A DNA stretch of 64,000 nt. It comes from Patescibacteria group bacterium UBA6220. GTDB lineage: Bacteria > Patescibacteriota > Minisyncoccia > Minisyncoccales > Minisyncoccaceae. The notes under the pieces were generated by a model. That model searched no databases. It saw only the letters and a list, made by a program, of their open reading frames with translations, and was not told the origin of the DNA. Shown piece after piece: positions 13,749 through 23,015 of this stretch. The stretch's first letter is position 1. Each line of letters begins with the position of its first letter. Position numbers and translations under genes: made by a program. The DNA is taken from positions 50,279 through 114,278 of the forward strand of contig DISC01000004.1 in assembly GCA_002421745.1 (NCBI GenBank), given 5' to 3'.

Positions 13749-15233
13749 TTATTGGATGGGGATGAGTCTGCCTTGAGTTAAAAGAGTAATAATTAATTTT
13801 AACAACACAGTTAATAGCTCTTCCCTATTCATTTGACTTAACGGCTTATCGATTGTAAACGGTAATTTTATTTCGTCTGCCTCTAAATCATCTCCCTGAT
13901 TAGCATTAGTATCAAAAAAACTTGCAGCAGTTAAAGAATAATAATAACTTACTTTTGTATCTAAGCTACTTTGCTGCACAGAAGGAATTAAGATTACTGA
14001 AGCAATATCTTTACCAATACCAGGAACCAACAAATCACTGCTTTGATTTTGATTAAACTCTAAAAAATTTACAATCGCATCACCTGAAATATTTTTTACA
14101 ATATATGGAATTACGAATTCTGCGTTTGAAGAACTTTTAAAAGTTAATTTTAGCGTTCCAACTCCCCCGCTAAACTTTTGCCAATGAGCAGTATAATTTT
14201 TTATATTTTGTCCTAAATAAAGATTACTATCTCCAGAAAAAGGCAAATAATTACTAAATGGCAAAATATGCAAATCAACTAAATTAGGATTTTTAAAGCA
14301 ATATTTAGCAGAAACGCTACAATCATTAAGATAAACCGCTATCGTAAAATTAGTATAGATATCGTTAAATCTTTCTTTAATATTATTTTTTAACAAAGCC
14401 TGATTAATACTTTCAATTCCAACTTCTTTTGATTTTAAGGAGTCGACTAAAATATATGAACCATAATGATCCACCAAATAATGCACAAATATGCTCACGG
14501 CTCCATAATCATCAATACTACCATCCCAATCTATTAAGGAAGTAGAAGGCGAGTTAATAAAAGATTTTACTCGATTAGATAAATAATTAGTTGAAGCAAG
14601 ATTGTCATTGTATCCAAGTAAAGTTGGCGCGTATTCTGCCCTAGCTTCATTGAGCCAAACGTCTTCAGCGACATTGTATTTCATTTCCTTTTGATTAAAA
14701 GTAATTAGATGCATAAACTCATGCGCTAAAAAAGATTTCATCAAGGGACTGTCTAAATTATCAACATTTAGATAAAGCATTTCGCGCTGATTACTATATG
14801 GATTTACTAAGCGATCATATTCATCAATGTTTCTTACATAGCCACGCGCATTATCTTTCATTGAATAAAAAAGAACGGTAATTTTTTTGTCTTTATCTAT
14901 TCCGGGATTTGCTTCGTTTCCAAAAGTTGAAGTTAATTGAGGATAAATATTGGAATCAAACTCTGAAGCTAGCTTACTCATTTTTGAAAATAAATCTGGA
15001 TATTCTTCTTGTTTTTTATCATTCCACCAAGAATCTTCAAAATAAAAATATACATTATCGTAGCTTCCTTTTAATGTTGCATCTATCTTAACTGCTTCGT
15101 TTTTAGAAAAACCAGAGTCAACAAAAAAACTAACTTGTTGATTTAAAGAATCAGCCCTAGCAGTAAAAACAGGCATTAAAAGAAAAAAACCAAAAATTAT
15201 TAAACTATATATTTTGTTTAATTTTTTAATCAT
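13749..15233 (-). CDS. Secreted zinc metallopeptidase (gluzincin-like)
   Basis: The 494-residue product has a signal peptide (residues 1-27, ending FTARADS) and a zinc site H171-E172-x-x-H175 in SFLAHEFMHLITF, with a downstream glutamate in WLNEARAEYA (E196 or E200) as third ligand, the gluzincin pattern seen in M30-like peptidases. The C-terminal half is beta-rich and ends with a helical tail MNREELLTVLLKLI, a kind of tail common in exported Patescibacteria proteins. It probably cleaves proteins or peptides outside the cell. An extended -10 box sits 7 nt before the ATG (leaderless). PAL-A copies lie beyond its 3' end. Confidence 0.8.
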   Translation of the reverse strand: MIKKLNKIYSLIIFGFFLLMPVFTARADSLNQQVSFFVDSGFSKNEAVKIDATLKGSYDNVYFYFEDSWWNDKKQEEYPDLFSKMSKLASEFDSNIYPQLTSTFGNEANPGIDKDKKITVLFYSMKDNARGYVRNIDEYDRLVNPYSNQREMLYLNVDNLDSPLMKSFLAHEFMHLITFNQKEMKYNVAEDVWLNEARAEYAPTLLGYNDNLASTNYLSNRVKSFINSPSTSLIDWDGSIDDYGAVSIFVHYLVDHYGSYILVDSLKSKEVGIESINQALLKNNIKERFNDIYTNFTIAVYLNDCSVSAKYCFKNPNLVDLHILPFSNYLPFSGDSNLYLGQNIKNYTAHWQKFSGGVGTLKLTFKSSSNAEFVIPYIVKNISGDAIVNFLEFNQNQSSDLLVPGIGKDIASVILIPSVQQSSLDTKVSYYYSLTAASFFDTNANQGDDLEADEIKLPFTIDKPLSQMNREELLTVLLKLIITLLTQGRLIPIQ

Positions 15234-15240
15234 TGAAATT

Positions 15241-15249
15241 ATCTTAACA
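15241..15249 (-). promoter_or_regulatory. Extended -10 element, leaderless, for the metallopeptidase
   Basis: Minus-strand TGTTAAGAT with 7 nt (AATTTCA) to the ATG. The same AATTTCA-ATG stretch follows the -10 of the pilin gene at 6436. The -35 region is only T-rich. Confidence 0.55.
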
Positions 15250-15261
15250 CAAAGCTAAAAA

Positions 15262-15286
15262 TAAAAAAAGCAACATTTAGTTGCTG
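15262..15286 (-). terminator. Terminator of the TPR gene
   Basis: Minus-strand AGCAAC / GTTGCT stem with a 5-nt loop followed by TTTTTTTATTTTT; it overlaps the last codons of 15277-15894. Confidence 0.75.
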
Positions 15287-15894
15287 CTTTCTCCATTTAA
15301 TTGATTTACCAGTAGATTAGAATATGGCAAGGCTTTTTCTCCTTCTCCTTTTTCTTGATAATAATTTATTATCCAAGACAAAAGATCTGGGTGGTTATTG
15401 TTTTTTTCTAAGCCATTATCAATCAAGGACTTTATTTTAACTTCATCATCATTAAATCGATACCAATATAGATAAGCAAGCATTCTATATCCTGGAATAT
15501 ATTCGGGATGAACTTCGATTAATTTCTTATAATATTCTTCTGATTTTGTCCAATTTGACATATCAGAATACAAATCAGCAATATTATTTAAGACAATTAA
15601 ATTGGCGGGATCTTCATTAAGAATAGCTAAATAATCATTCAGAGCTTGTTCTTTATTTCCGGTATTAGCTTTGCCAACAGCATCTAAAACTCTTTGATTA
15701 ATGCTCTGTTCTTTTTCGGAAGAATTTTGATTTTGTTGATTTTCGCTATTATTTAATTCTTCAATCTGTTGTTCATTTCCTTGAAAATTATTAGTATTTC
15801 CATCTTTTTTGTTTGCTAAAAGAAAAACTGCAACAGAAATAATCAAGACTAACAACAAAACAAATACTGAAATAATTTTTGTTTCTTTTTTCAT
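15277..15894 (-). CDS. Membrane-anchored TPR protein
   Basis: The 205-residue product has one N-terminal membrane segment (residues ~7-27), a low-complexity Asn/Gln/Glu linker (~30-65), then about three tetratricopeptide repeats (QALNDYLAILNEDPANLIVL, SEEYYKKLIEVHPEYIPGY, ALPYSNLLV). It likely faces the outside and scaffolds protein interactions; no partner is evident. It is transcribed alone from a promoter at 15903-15930, 8 nt from the -10 to the ATG, and ends in its own terminator. It lies between the metallopeptidase and the S-layer-like gene on the same strand. Confidence 0.8.
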   Translation of the reverse strand: MKKETKIISVFVLLLVLIISVAVFLLANKKDGNTNNFQGNEQQIEELNNSENQQNQNSSEKEQSINQRVLDAVGKANTGNKEQALNDYLAILNEDPANLIVLNNIADLYSDMSNWTKSEEYYKKLIEVHPEYIPGYRMLAYLYWYRFNDDEVKIKSLIDNGLEKNNNHPDLLSWIINYYQEKGEGEKALPYSNLLVNQLNGESSN

Positions 15895-15902
15895 ATGTAG
15901 CT

Positions 15903-15930
15903 ATTATAACAAAAACAAAACAAAAATCAA
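15903..15930 (-). promoter_or_regulatory. Extended -10 promoter of the TPR gene
   Basis: Minus-strand -35 TTGATT (15925-15930), 16-nt spacer, extended -10 TGTTATAAT (-10 at 15903-15908). The ATG follows 8 nt later, giving at most a 2-nt leader. Confidence 0.7.
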
Positions 15931-15935
15931 TAACA

Positions 15936-15961
15936 AAACACACCCATTTCTGGGTGTGTTT
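15936..15961 (-). terminator. Terminator of the S-layer-like gene
   Basis: A perfect 10-bp stem AAACACACCC / GGGTGTGTTT with a 6-nt loop, followed on the minus strand by TGTTATTG. It abuts the TPR gene promoter. Confidence 0.8.
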
Positions 15962-15997
15962 GTCCGATTATTTGCTATCGAGAAACTCTATACAAGA

Positions 15998-18900
15998 TTA
16001 GTAGCTTAGACTGTTTCCATTAACTGGATAACCATCTGCTTGTGTCTTGTAATCAGCAGTACCTGTTGCGTTAAGCGGTGTGTAATCCCAGTTTAATCCA
16101 CCAACAGTTGTTGTTAGAGGACCAGTTGAACCAGGAACAGAAACAAAGAATGTTCCACTTACACCAGCACCTAATCCAGTTTTTACAGATGTTGTATCAG
16201 CTTTTACTGTCAAAGTCATTGTTTGACCAGCAGTAATAGTTTGTGCAACTAAAGCTGTGTCACCTGTACCTGCCTGATTAGCGTCAAAGTGTACTCTATT
16301 GTTAGTGATTGTTACAGTTGCCTGTTCTCCAGCAACATTAGGAGTTGCACTGAATGTCAAGGTCGATGTTCCACTTACATAAGGGTAAGCGGATTTACCT
16401 GTAACAGTTACCGTAGCTGTTAGTGTGCCAGCATTATTGTAGAAGGAAACTGTGTCTCCTATTGCAATTGTAGCAAACTCAGCAGCAGAAATATTTCCTA
16501 ATTCATCACTTCCTCCAGCAGAAATATTTCCAGAGAATAAAGTTACTGTGGTACCAGAAATAGCTAAACCACCAGCAGCTCCATCTTGAGTTGTTCCAGT
16601 AGCAGTTGTTGTTATAACCTCAGAAAGCTTATTAGCACCATTCCATAATGAATATTTAACAACATATCTAGCTGGTGTATTATTTCCACCCTTTTCGATT
16701 GTAAAACTGTTGAAAGTTAAATCTCTACTTCCTTCAGCTTTTACATCGAAAATACCAACAACTTCTTCTGAGGCAGAATATCCTGTTCCAGAAGGACTTG
16801 ATGTGTTTTTAGTGATAACAGGTTCTACTTCTTCAAATCTCATTGTGTTACCAACTAAAGCGTTAACATTAGTTAATTTTGTAACACTGTCGCCAACCAC
16901 TAAGTTCAAACCTTTAATAATAGTGTCTGCACCAGTAGCGTCGCCAGTAGCAGCAATTGCTGTAGTAACAGTATAGAAACCATCATTAGCAATAACGCTT
17001 ACGTCGTGAACATAAACAATATCACCTACTGCTAATGCGAAAGCCATACTATCAACTGCTGCATCTGTTCCTACTTTAGTAAGCATTGTAACGTTGTCTC
17101 CTGCTGCCCATTTAACATCACCTGCATCACCATTTAATTTTAATGATCCTGCAGCGTTTGTTAAATCAGCGCTAGTAGGAGCAGCTGTTACCATATAATA
17201 TCCCGGAACTGTGTTAACTGCTGTACCTGCGCCAGAACCATCTGTTGCAGCAACAGTAAAGTAAATAACATCACCGATATTACCAGTAAAGTTATTTGTA
17301 CCGGCTACAAAAGAAGTGCCTGTTAAGGTTTCTTGTGTAATAGCACCTGAGCCTTCACCCATAGCATTCATTGTTCCAAATCCAACAGTTCCCAATTGAG
17401 CAGCTGTAATTGTACCAACGTTTGTTGTGTCAACTGCAACTGTCAATACTCTTGAACCATAAGCTGGAACAATAATTTCGCTACCAGAAGCAAATGTAAA
17501 TACAGCTGTACCAGAAGTAACAACAGCAGTTGGGTCTGTAGATAAGCCAGTTCCTAGAAGTTTAACGCTTGCAATGTTTCCATTACCGTTAATTGATCTT
17601 ACTTCTAATCTGTTTATCTTCATATTCTCAACTGTAGCAGCTAATTTAACTTTGCCTAATTCAACACCAGCTAAACCAGTTGATAAGAATTGGCTTGAAG
17701 CTGCACCTGAAGTTTCCATAGCAACAGTCAATAATCCACCATCTACAACTAAAATTACTTGACCTGTTTGAGCGGCAGCAGGACCATTAGCAGCAGCACC
17801 AGATGTAGCACCTGTTCCTGATACGCCACTAATACCAATGCTTGTTGTTAATGTGTCGTTTGCTCCACCATCAGAAGCAGCTGTACCTAAGTCAACATAT
17901 ACATCTACTTGTAGTGTTGTGTTAACAGGAATATTTAACTGTCCTGATGTTGTGAATGTATTTGCTGTAGCACCATCGATTACTGGAGATGTTACGGCTG
18001 TTCCAAGCAATGTTCCATCAGACTTTTTAAGTCTTAGGTTTCTAAAGCTTGCGTCTACGTCAGCAGCATCTGCACCAGTAATAATAATACCAACACTTGA
18101 TACGTTAACTCCTTCTGATGCACCAGTTTGGAACAAGTATGAACCAATCTTTACATCAGATTGACCTTCAACTTTACTACTGTTACCCAATGAACCATTC
18201 TTTACAACTGTTAAAGTGCCTTGTGAGGCGCTTAATTCGTTGCCTAGAATATAGCTTGCAGCAGAGTAAGTTGCGTAAGAGTTGGTTGTAATCTTTTTGT
18301 AGTAAATATCTGAAATTTTTCCTTGAATTGTGTCAGTTGCAGCCAATGTGCTTGATGTGTCAACAACTATAGAAATAGTTTTTGATGTTCCAGCAGTGAT
18401 TGTGTAGTAACTGTTCAAAGTATCAATATTTGTACCAGCAGCAACGCCACCAGCAGCACCAACTAAACCAGTAGCTGTAGGAGAAGAAGACCAAATAGTC
18501 GCTCCATCCTCTGTTACCAATCTTACTGTACCAGAAAGATCAGTTGTGGCTAAACCTGTACCCTCAACTCTAACATCTACTCTTTGAATTTCAATGTTTT
18601 CTCCAATTGCTTCAAATTTGTATGTAGCAATTGTTGTTGAGTTAGCACCAATGTTTATTGTTCCAGAAGGAGATGTTGTTGATTTTGAAACATACAAGCT
18701 TCCAGAAGCAATAGTCATATGGTTGTAGCCTGCTGCACCAACAGCAATGTCTCCAATTGGGAATGAATTGTCAAGCACAGCACCTGCTGTTGGAAGAACG
18801 TTCAATCCAGTTGAAACACCGGTAACTACAACGTCGTAATCGTTTTGGATTAATAATTGTGCAGTTCTTGAAGCACCATTAACAACATCCAATCTTACTA

Positions 18901-20290
18901 TAAAGTCCTTAGTTAATCCTTTTGCGATTCTGTAAGGAGCAGCAGATAAATCAAATGTTGCATATTTGTTAGTGAAGCCAGAAACTGTAGCTAAGACTGT
19001 ACCGTCTGGAGCAATTAATTGAAGATTTGATACATCTGTATCAGCAACTGTACCATTTTGATAAATCTTTATAGATTTAACATCTACATCTTCATTTGCA
19101 CCAGCAGCAAATCTAAATTTTTGAATATCGTAACCTGTTGTACCAATATCTCTAGAAACAGTAGCTGTTGTTAAAGAAACAACATCAACTGTTACTGCTC
19201 CCAATGTTAGGGATGTGTCTGCTAATGTAAGTACATTTCCTACTAATGGTAAACCAGTGAAAGAAGATGTGCTTGCTATAGCTGTTAGGTTCATACCTAA
19301 TGTTCCAGATAATGGATTAGCTGTTCCAATATTTAATTGAACTGCGATTTCCTGTGTTGTATTAGCAGGAATTATAATTGGTTCATTAGAGAAACTAATT
19401 GTTGCTGAACCATTAGCAAGTGTTACAATGTTTCCATGTCTAACACCGTTTTGGTCAACAACTAATACACCAGCTACGTTTGAGTCAATAGACAAACCTG
19501 TTCTTTGAACAGTAATGCTTGTTATTGATTCTGATGTAGCACCAGCACTAACAGAAGCTTTTAAAACTGTATTGTATGCTGAATTTTCTCCTAATGTTCC
19601 TGATGGTTGATTAGCAGATAAAACAACACCTACGCTTCCTGGAGCTGTGGTTGTTGAATCACATTTTTGTCCAGTTGTTGGACTGTATCCAGCAGTTGAT
19701 GTGCAGCCAGCAGGAAGAGTTACAGTTGAACCACCAGAACATGGTTGTCCAGTTACCGTGCTAAAGCCAGCAGTTGATGTGCAACCAGCAGGAAGACCAG
19801 TTCCTGTGCTTGTACCACCAGCAGCTAAAATAGCGTTAGCTTTTGCTCTTGTTGCAGATGCCCAGTTTCCTGTTGGAGCTGTTAAGCCCAAAGGAGCCAA
19901 GATTTCAGCAGCGTATTTAGTTTGAAATTTGTTTACTGCAGCCTTTGTTAAAGCACCGAAGTAAGATGTTTCTGCGCCTGCGTTACCAACAGCGGTATCA
20001 GCGTCAGAATTTAAAAAGATTTGAAGATATTTTACCTCTGTACCAGTGGATCCTTGTTTCAATGTTTGTGTGAATTGAAATCCACTTGGAATTCCAGTAA
20101 TAGAACCGGTAGTTGTTGTTGTGGTTGTTGTAGTTGTGGTTTGTCCACCTAAACTAGCAATCAATTGCAATAAGCCTGCGTTGTCGCATTCGCTTAAGTG
20201 TTGCAAATCACAAGCAGCAAAAGCCGGAGTAACTACTACGGAAAGGGCAAATAAAACACTGGCGATTAAGCCGAATTTTTTTGTACTCAT
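15998..20290 (-). CDS. Giant S-layer-like surface protein with N-terminal peptidoglycan-binding domain
   Basis: The 1430-residue product has a signal peptide (residues 1-25, ending TPAFAAC), a Thr-only linker, a PG_binding_1 domain at ~75-155 (LKQGSTGTEVKYLQIFL, FGALTKAAVNKFQTKYA), and two near-copies of LPAGCTSTAGYSPTTGQKC. The remaining ~1200 residues are Ala/Gly/Thr/Val-rich beta-domains of Ig/S-layer type. Lysine content is low. Size, composition and anchor fit a Patescibacteria S-layer subunit, though function is inferred. Its visibly higher G+C and Ala/Gly-rich codons set it apart from neighbours. A long structured leader (20291-20640) precedes it, as known for strongly expressed S-layer genes. 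The DUF5667 gene lies upstream. Confidence 0.8.
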   Translation of the reverse strand: MSTKKFGLIASVLFALSVVVTPAFAACDLQHLSECDNAGLLQLIASLGGQTTTTTTTTTTTGSITGIPSGFQFTQTLKQGSTGTEVKYLQIFLNSDADTAVGNAGAETSYFGALTKAAVNKFQTKYAAEILAPLGLTAPTGNWASATRAKANAILAAGGTSTGTGLPAGCTSTAGFSTVTGQPCSGGSTVTLPAGCTSTAGYSPTTGQKCDSTTTAPGSVGVVLSANQPSGTLGENSAYNTVLKASVSAGATSESITSITVQRTGLSIDSNVAGVLVVDQNGVRHGNIVTLANGSATISFSNEPIIIPANTTQEIAVQLNIGTANPLSGTLGMNLTAIASTSSFTGLPLVGNVLTLADTSLTLGAVTVDVVSLTTATVSRDIGTTGYDIQKFRFAAGANEDVDVKSIKIYQNGTVADTDVSNLQLIAPDGTVLATVSGFTNKYATFDLSAAPYRIAKGLTKDFIVRLDVVNGASRTAQLLIQNDYDVVVTGVSTGLNVLPTAGAVLDNSFPIGDIAVGAAGYNHMTIASGSLYVSKSTTSPSGTINIGANSTTIATYKFEAIGENIEIQRVDVRVEGTGLATTDLSGTVRLVTEDGATIWSSSPTATGLVGAAGGVAAGTNIDTLNSYYTITAGTSKTISIVVDTSSTLAATDTIQGKISDIYYKKITTNSYATYSAASYILGNELSASQGTLTVVKNGSLGNSSKVEGQSDVKIGSYLFQTGASEGVNVSSVGIIITGADAADVDASFRNLRLKKSDGTLLGTAVTSPVIDGATANTFTTSGQLNIPVNTTLQVDVYVDLGTAASDGGANDTLTTSIGISGVSGTGATSGAAANGPAAAQTGQVILVVDGGLLTVAMETSGAASSQFLSTGLAGVELGKVKLAATVENMKINRLEVRSINGNGNIASVKLLGTGLSTDPTAVVTSGTAVFTFASGSEIIVPAYGSRVLTVAVDTTNVGTITAAQLGTVGFGTMNAMGEGSGAITQETLTGTSFVAGTNNFTGNIGDVIYFTVAATDGSGAGTAVNTVPGYYMVTAAPTSADLTNAAGSLKLNGDAGDVKWAAGDNVTMLTKVGTDAAVDSMAFALAVGDIVYVHDVSVIANDGFYTVTTAIAATGDATGADTIIKGLNLVVGDSVTKLTNVNALVGNTMRFEEVEPVITKNTSSPSGTGYSASEEVVGIFDVKAEGSRDLTFNSFTIEKGGNNTPARYVVKYSLWNGANKLSEVITTTATGTTQDGAAGGLAISGTTVTLFSGNISAGGSDELGNISAAEFATIAIGDTVSFYNNAGTLTATVTVTGKSAYPYVSGTSTLTFSATPNVAGEQATVTITNNRVHFDANQAGTGDTALVAQTITAGQTMTLTVKADTTSVKTGLGAGVSGTFFVSVPGSTGPLTTTVGGLNWDYTPLNATGTADYKTQADGYPVNGNSLSY

Positions 20291-20640
20291 TTTTTTGCGT
20301 TTGTATTTTTTTTGATTTTCCTCTTTCGAGGATAAATCTTAATTTGATTTTTTTATAATAGTCATTTGTCGACCATTATAGTCATACCATCCGCATATTA
20401 ATTCCTGCCACTCTGCTTTCTCCATTTGAAGAAAGCAGAAGGCAAGAAAGGATGATACAACCAAATGACTTGTTTGCAATCCTTTTCCTTTTCTGAAGAT
20501 TCAACCAGTTAAATCCAGATTAGATTTCACTGGTTGAACCTCTTAAAGGTTGGGACGCAATTTTTAACTCCTCACCTCTCTCACAAATAATGGGCATTCA
20601 TTTCTTTAATCTTTGATATAGAAACGAAGGCTCAACAGCT
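20291..20640 (-). promoter_or_regulatory. Long structured leader upstream of the S-layer-like gene
   Basis: No gene is present in these 350 nt. Inverted repeats include CTGCTTTC / GAAAGCAG (20413-20438) and a perfect 10-bp pair TTCAACCAGT / ACTGGTTGAA (20500-20538), whose loop pairs partly with itself. The base composition is more mixed than other spacers. A long folded 5' leader that stabilises a highly expressed mRNA is the simplest reading; I cannot place the promoter with confidence. Confidence 0.5.
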
Positions 20641-20661
20641 GTGGAGCTATTAAATTGTAAA

Positions 20662-21459
20662 TTACTTAGCGGTGGTGTCTGATGTGCTTGTTTCTTCGAT
20701 TTTTGGTTGGGGTTGGATTTGATAAATAACATCTAAAGCTTCACTGTATTTCTGAACGTCGAAAAGGCCCTTTGCTTGACTTAGGAGCCTCTTTTGATTA
20801 GTTGTTAGATTTTTTGCATTTGCATCAAGTTCTTTTATTTCACTATCTGCTAAAAATTTATAAATCGATTCGTAACTTGGTTCTTTATCATCCATTATAG
20901 CAGCGTTGGTATTTTTTTCAACTGTCTGAATCTTATTAGCTAATTGACCGATCAAACTAGCTTGTTCATCAGCAGGAAGACTAGCAATGTCTTTGGTAGC
21001 TTGAGTCACAGCTTTTTTGATTTCAGTAATAGCAGCTAATTTTTTATCTTGATTATTTTCGCTCTGTTTACTAACCTTGTCAAGTTCATCTAATCTAATA
21101 GAGGCTCGCTCAAATTGAGCAATAACTTTTTGTTGGGGTGAAGTAATGGTAGCCATTCGCAAGTTTTCTTGAGCATGTTTTACTATATATAGAGGTTCAC
21201 CCGGAACAGCATCTTTAGCAGCAACAGCAGCAAAAGAAACAGAACCAATGGTGAATAAGGCAAAAGAAGCGAGGGCGGTTACTAATTGAGGTTGCTTGAT
21301 GTAATTAAAAATATTAATAGCAGCTTCTCTGAAAGAAGGGTTCGTAGTCTTTTCAAAAGTAGTTTGAACGATTTGCGATTTAGCCAAAGACACCCATTGT
21401 GCGTTGGGCTTGATTTGTTTTAATTCGCCTATTTTTTTACCTAATGTAAATTCGTCCAT
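20662..21459 (-). CDS. DUF5667-type membrane protein, putative sigma-factor partner
   Basis: The 265-residue product starts MDEFTLGKKIGELKQIKPN, a conserved cytoplasmic segment, has one membrane helix at ~80-100 (LASFALFTIGSVSFAAVAA), then GEPLYIVKHAQENLRMA and long charged helices with regular hydrophobic spacing, all features of DUF5667 proteins of Patescibacteria. These are often paired with ECF sigma factors and may act like anti-sigma proteins; that role is inference. I start at 21459 because the upstream 21 codons do not resemble the family. An array of TGTCC boxes (21620-21813) lies 160 nt upstream, and a matching array precedes the ECF sigma gene. Confidence 0.75.
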   Translation of the reverse strand: MDEFTLGKKIGELKQIKPNAQWVSLAKSQIVQTTFEKTTNPSFREAAINIFNYIKQPQLVTALASFALFTIGSVSFAAVAAKDAVPGEPLYIVKHAQENLRMATITSPQQKVIAQFERASIRLDELDKVSKQSENNQDKKLAAITEIKKAVTQATKDIASLPADEQASLIGQLANKIQTVEKNTNAAIMDDKEPSYESIYKFLADSEIKELDANAKNLTTNQKRLLSQAKGLFDVQKYSEALDVIYQIQPQPKIEETSTSDTTAK

Positions 21460-21563
21460 AATATTGTTTAATTGACCTTCTCTAAGATGCAGACGTAGAA
21501 ATCGCCAATCTATTACACACAAACAGCCTATTTGATCCTATATGGGATTAGCTGCTAAATTAG

Positions 21564-21599
21564 GGTACCCTATATTCATCAAATCATCAATACCCTATC
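21564..21599. repeat. TACCCTAT direct repeats
   Basis: Two copies of TACCCTAT (21567-21574, 21591-21598) 24 nt apart lie between the TGTCC array and the DUF5667 gene. They may belong to the promoter region, but no -10/-35 pair is certain. Confidence 0.35.
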
Positions 21600-21616
21600 C
21601 CCTATTAAAATAATTA

Positions 21617-21815
21617 TGCGGACATTTAGCGGACATAATGACTGTGTCCGCGATTAAGAACATTGATGTCCTCCAAATAGACTATGCACATAATATATAG
21701 ATATATATTGGTTAAATAAGCTGTGTCCGGATAATGTCCAACAAATGTCCGGCAAATTATGCGGACATTTAGCGGACATAATCTATGTCCGGATAATGTC
21801 CAGCAAATGTCCGGC
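21617..21815. promoter_or_regulatory. TGTCC box array 1 (upstream of DUF5667 gene)
   Basis: Twelve TGTCC/GGACA boxes occur at 21620(-), 21631(-), 21645(+), 21667(+), 21724(+), 21735(+), 21746(+), 21763(-), 21774(-), 21786(+), 21797(+) and 21809(+). Neighbouring boxes are almost always 11 bp (or 12, 22) apart, about one helical turn. A ~62-bp unit carrying five boxes is repeated from 21721 and again from 21783, and its last part also matches 21611-21640. This looks like a cooperative operator rather than coding DNA. A similar array is at 24433-24608. Confidence 0.75.
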
Positions 21816-21896
21816 AAATTTTGTAAATATTTGACAGTATATATAGGTAGCTCTGTTTAAAATATTCCCAAACCTAGACATTCTATTGTTTTTATA

Positions 21897-21928
21897 AAAA
21901 AGCCTGGATTTTGACAATCCAAGCTTAT
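21897..21928 (-). terminator. Terminator of 21943-22179
   Basis: Minus-strand AGCTTGGATT / AATCCAGGCT stem (one G-T or mismatch) followed by TTTTTTATAAAAAC. Confidence 0.75.
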
Positions 21929-21942
21929 TGTTGATGTGGTTG

Positions 21943-22179
21943 TTATTCTTGATTTTGTTGTTCTTGTTCTTGATCTTGCTCCTTTCCCTTTTTTTCTGGT
22001 GGCAAGGCACCAAACATATTTCTAATCTTTCGATTGTAATAAGATGATTTTTTTGAAAGATAATTAGCTGAACGACTACAACCTTTAACTGCCTTACCAA
22101 ACATTCTGCCACAAAAATTCTTACCCAAATTAACAAAATTGGTTCGGTTAGTATAAGGATTTTTTGATGGATTATCCAT
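21943..22179 (-). CDS. Small basic hypothetical protein
   Basis: A 78-residue frame starts ATG-GAT at 22179 and ends in a Gln/Glu-rich tail (QDQEQEQQNQE). It is rich in Asn, Lys, Arg, Tyr and Ser, with two cysteines, and is not recognised. Another frame over the same bases is longer but of low complexity, so this one is preferred. Support is moderate: it has a clean terminator right after its stop codon, and a TATAAT box lies ~50 nt upstream. It is divergent from the DUF3800 gene. Confidence 0.5.
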   Translation of the reverse strand: MDNPSKNPYTNRTNFVNLGKNFCGRMFGKAVKGCSRSANYLSKKSSYYNRKIRNMFGALPPEKKGKEQDQEQEQQNQE

Positions 22180-22318
22180 AAGTTAAAATTTAAGATTACT
22201 TATATTATTATCCCTTATTATCTATATTTATTATACAATAAAATCTTTGTTAGTTAAATAGCCTGTAACACTTTAAACTTATTTAACTTTTTTTATTTTT
22301 TTGCTAAAATAAAAAACA

Positions 22319-22957
22319 ATGTCATATATATTTTTAGACGAAAGCGGTGATTTGGGATTTAACTTCACCAACAAAAAAACCAGCAAATATTTTATAATAA
22401 CTTTTATTTTTTCAGAAAAAAAGAACGCACTCGAAAAAGCTGTTTCAAAAACACACTCCTGTTTAAAAAAGAAATATCGAAAACAAAGCGGTACCTTACA
22501 CTGCTTCAAAGAAAAACCAATAACTAGAGAAAGGTTGTTGAAAAAAATTGCTAAAATAGATTGTAATATAATGACGATTTATCTTAACAAAAAGAAAGTT
22601 CATTCAAGATTAAAAGACGAAAAGCCTGTTTTATATAATTATGTTACTAATATTCTGTTAGATCGCATTATAACCAAGAAAATACTTCCACTTAATCAAA
22701 AAATAATTTTAATCGCTTCTAGGAAAGAAACCAATAAATTTTTAAACGAAAACTTTAAAAACTATCTCTCTAAAAGCACCCAAAATAATCATAAAGCGAA
22801 TATTGAAATTTTTATCAAAACCCCCCACGAAGAAAAATCTCTACAAGCAGTTGATTTTGCAAGTTGGGCTATTTTTAGAAAACAAGAAAAAAATGACTCA
22901 ACTTATTATAATTTAATAAAAGAAAAAATAGTGGAAGAAAATCCACTATTCCCATAA
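22319..22957 (+). CDS. DUF3800 domain protein
   Basis: The 212-residue product begins MSYIFLDESGDLGF, the diagnostic N-terminus of DUF3800, a family with an RNase H-like fold, and retains the C-terminal EKSLQAVDFASWAIFRK motif with its acidic residue. The fold suggests metal-dependent nuclease activity; DUF3800 genes are frequent in mobile and defence-associated regions, and here it lies beside a toxin-antitoxin module. It is the only plus-strand gene in the first 41 kb. No Shine-Dalgarno precedes the ATG, so it follows the local habit. Confidence 0.85.
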   Translation: MSYIFLDESGDLGFNFTNKKTSKYFIITFIFSEKKNALEKAVSKTHSCLKKKYRKQSGTLHCFKEKPITRERLLKKIAKIDCNIMTIYLNKKKVHSRLKDEKPVLYNYVTNILLDRIITKKILPLNQKIILIASRKETNKFLNENFKNYLSKSTQNNHKANIEIFIKTPHEEKSLQAVDFASWAIFRKQEKNDSTYYNLIKEKIVEENPLFP

Positions 22958-22967
22958 AAAGACAAAA

Positions 22968-23015
22968 CCTTATACGCTATTTACGAGCAACCATTCCGGA
23001 GGCCCACGTATAAGG
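22968..23015. other. Long-loop hairpin downstream of the DUF3800 gene
   Basis: A perfect 9-bp inverted repeat CCTTATACG / CGTATAAGG encloses a 30-nt loop that contains CCGGAGGCC. No T-run follows directly. It may be a small structured RNA, a terminator variant, or an insertion-site relic. Confidence 0.4.

Noticed and set aside
21617..21815. CRISPR array
   Set aside because: Units are short (5-bp core), with mixed orientation and 11-bp phasing, and no constant repeat with unique spacers of ~30 bp or cas genes is present.
21783..22136. 117-codon minus-strand frame overlapping 21943-22179
   Set aside because: Its N/K-rich low-complexity middle and its run through the terminator and into the TGTCC array indicate a shadow frame.
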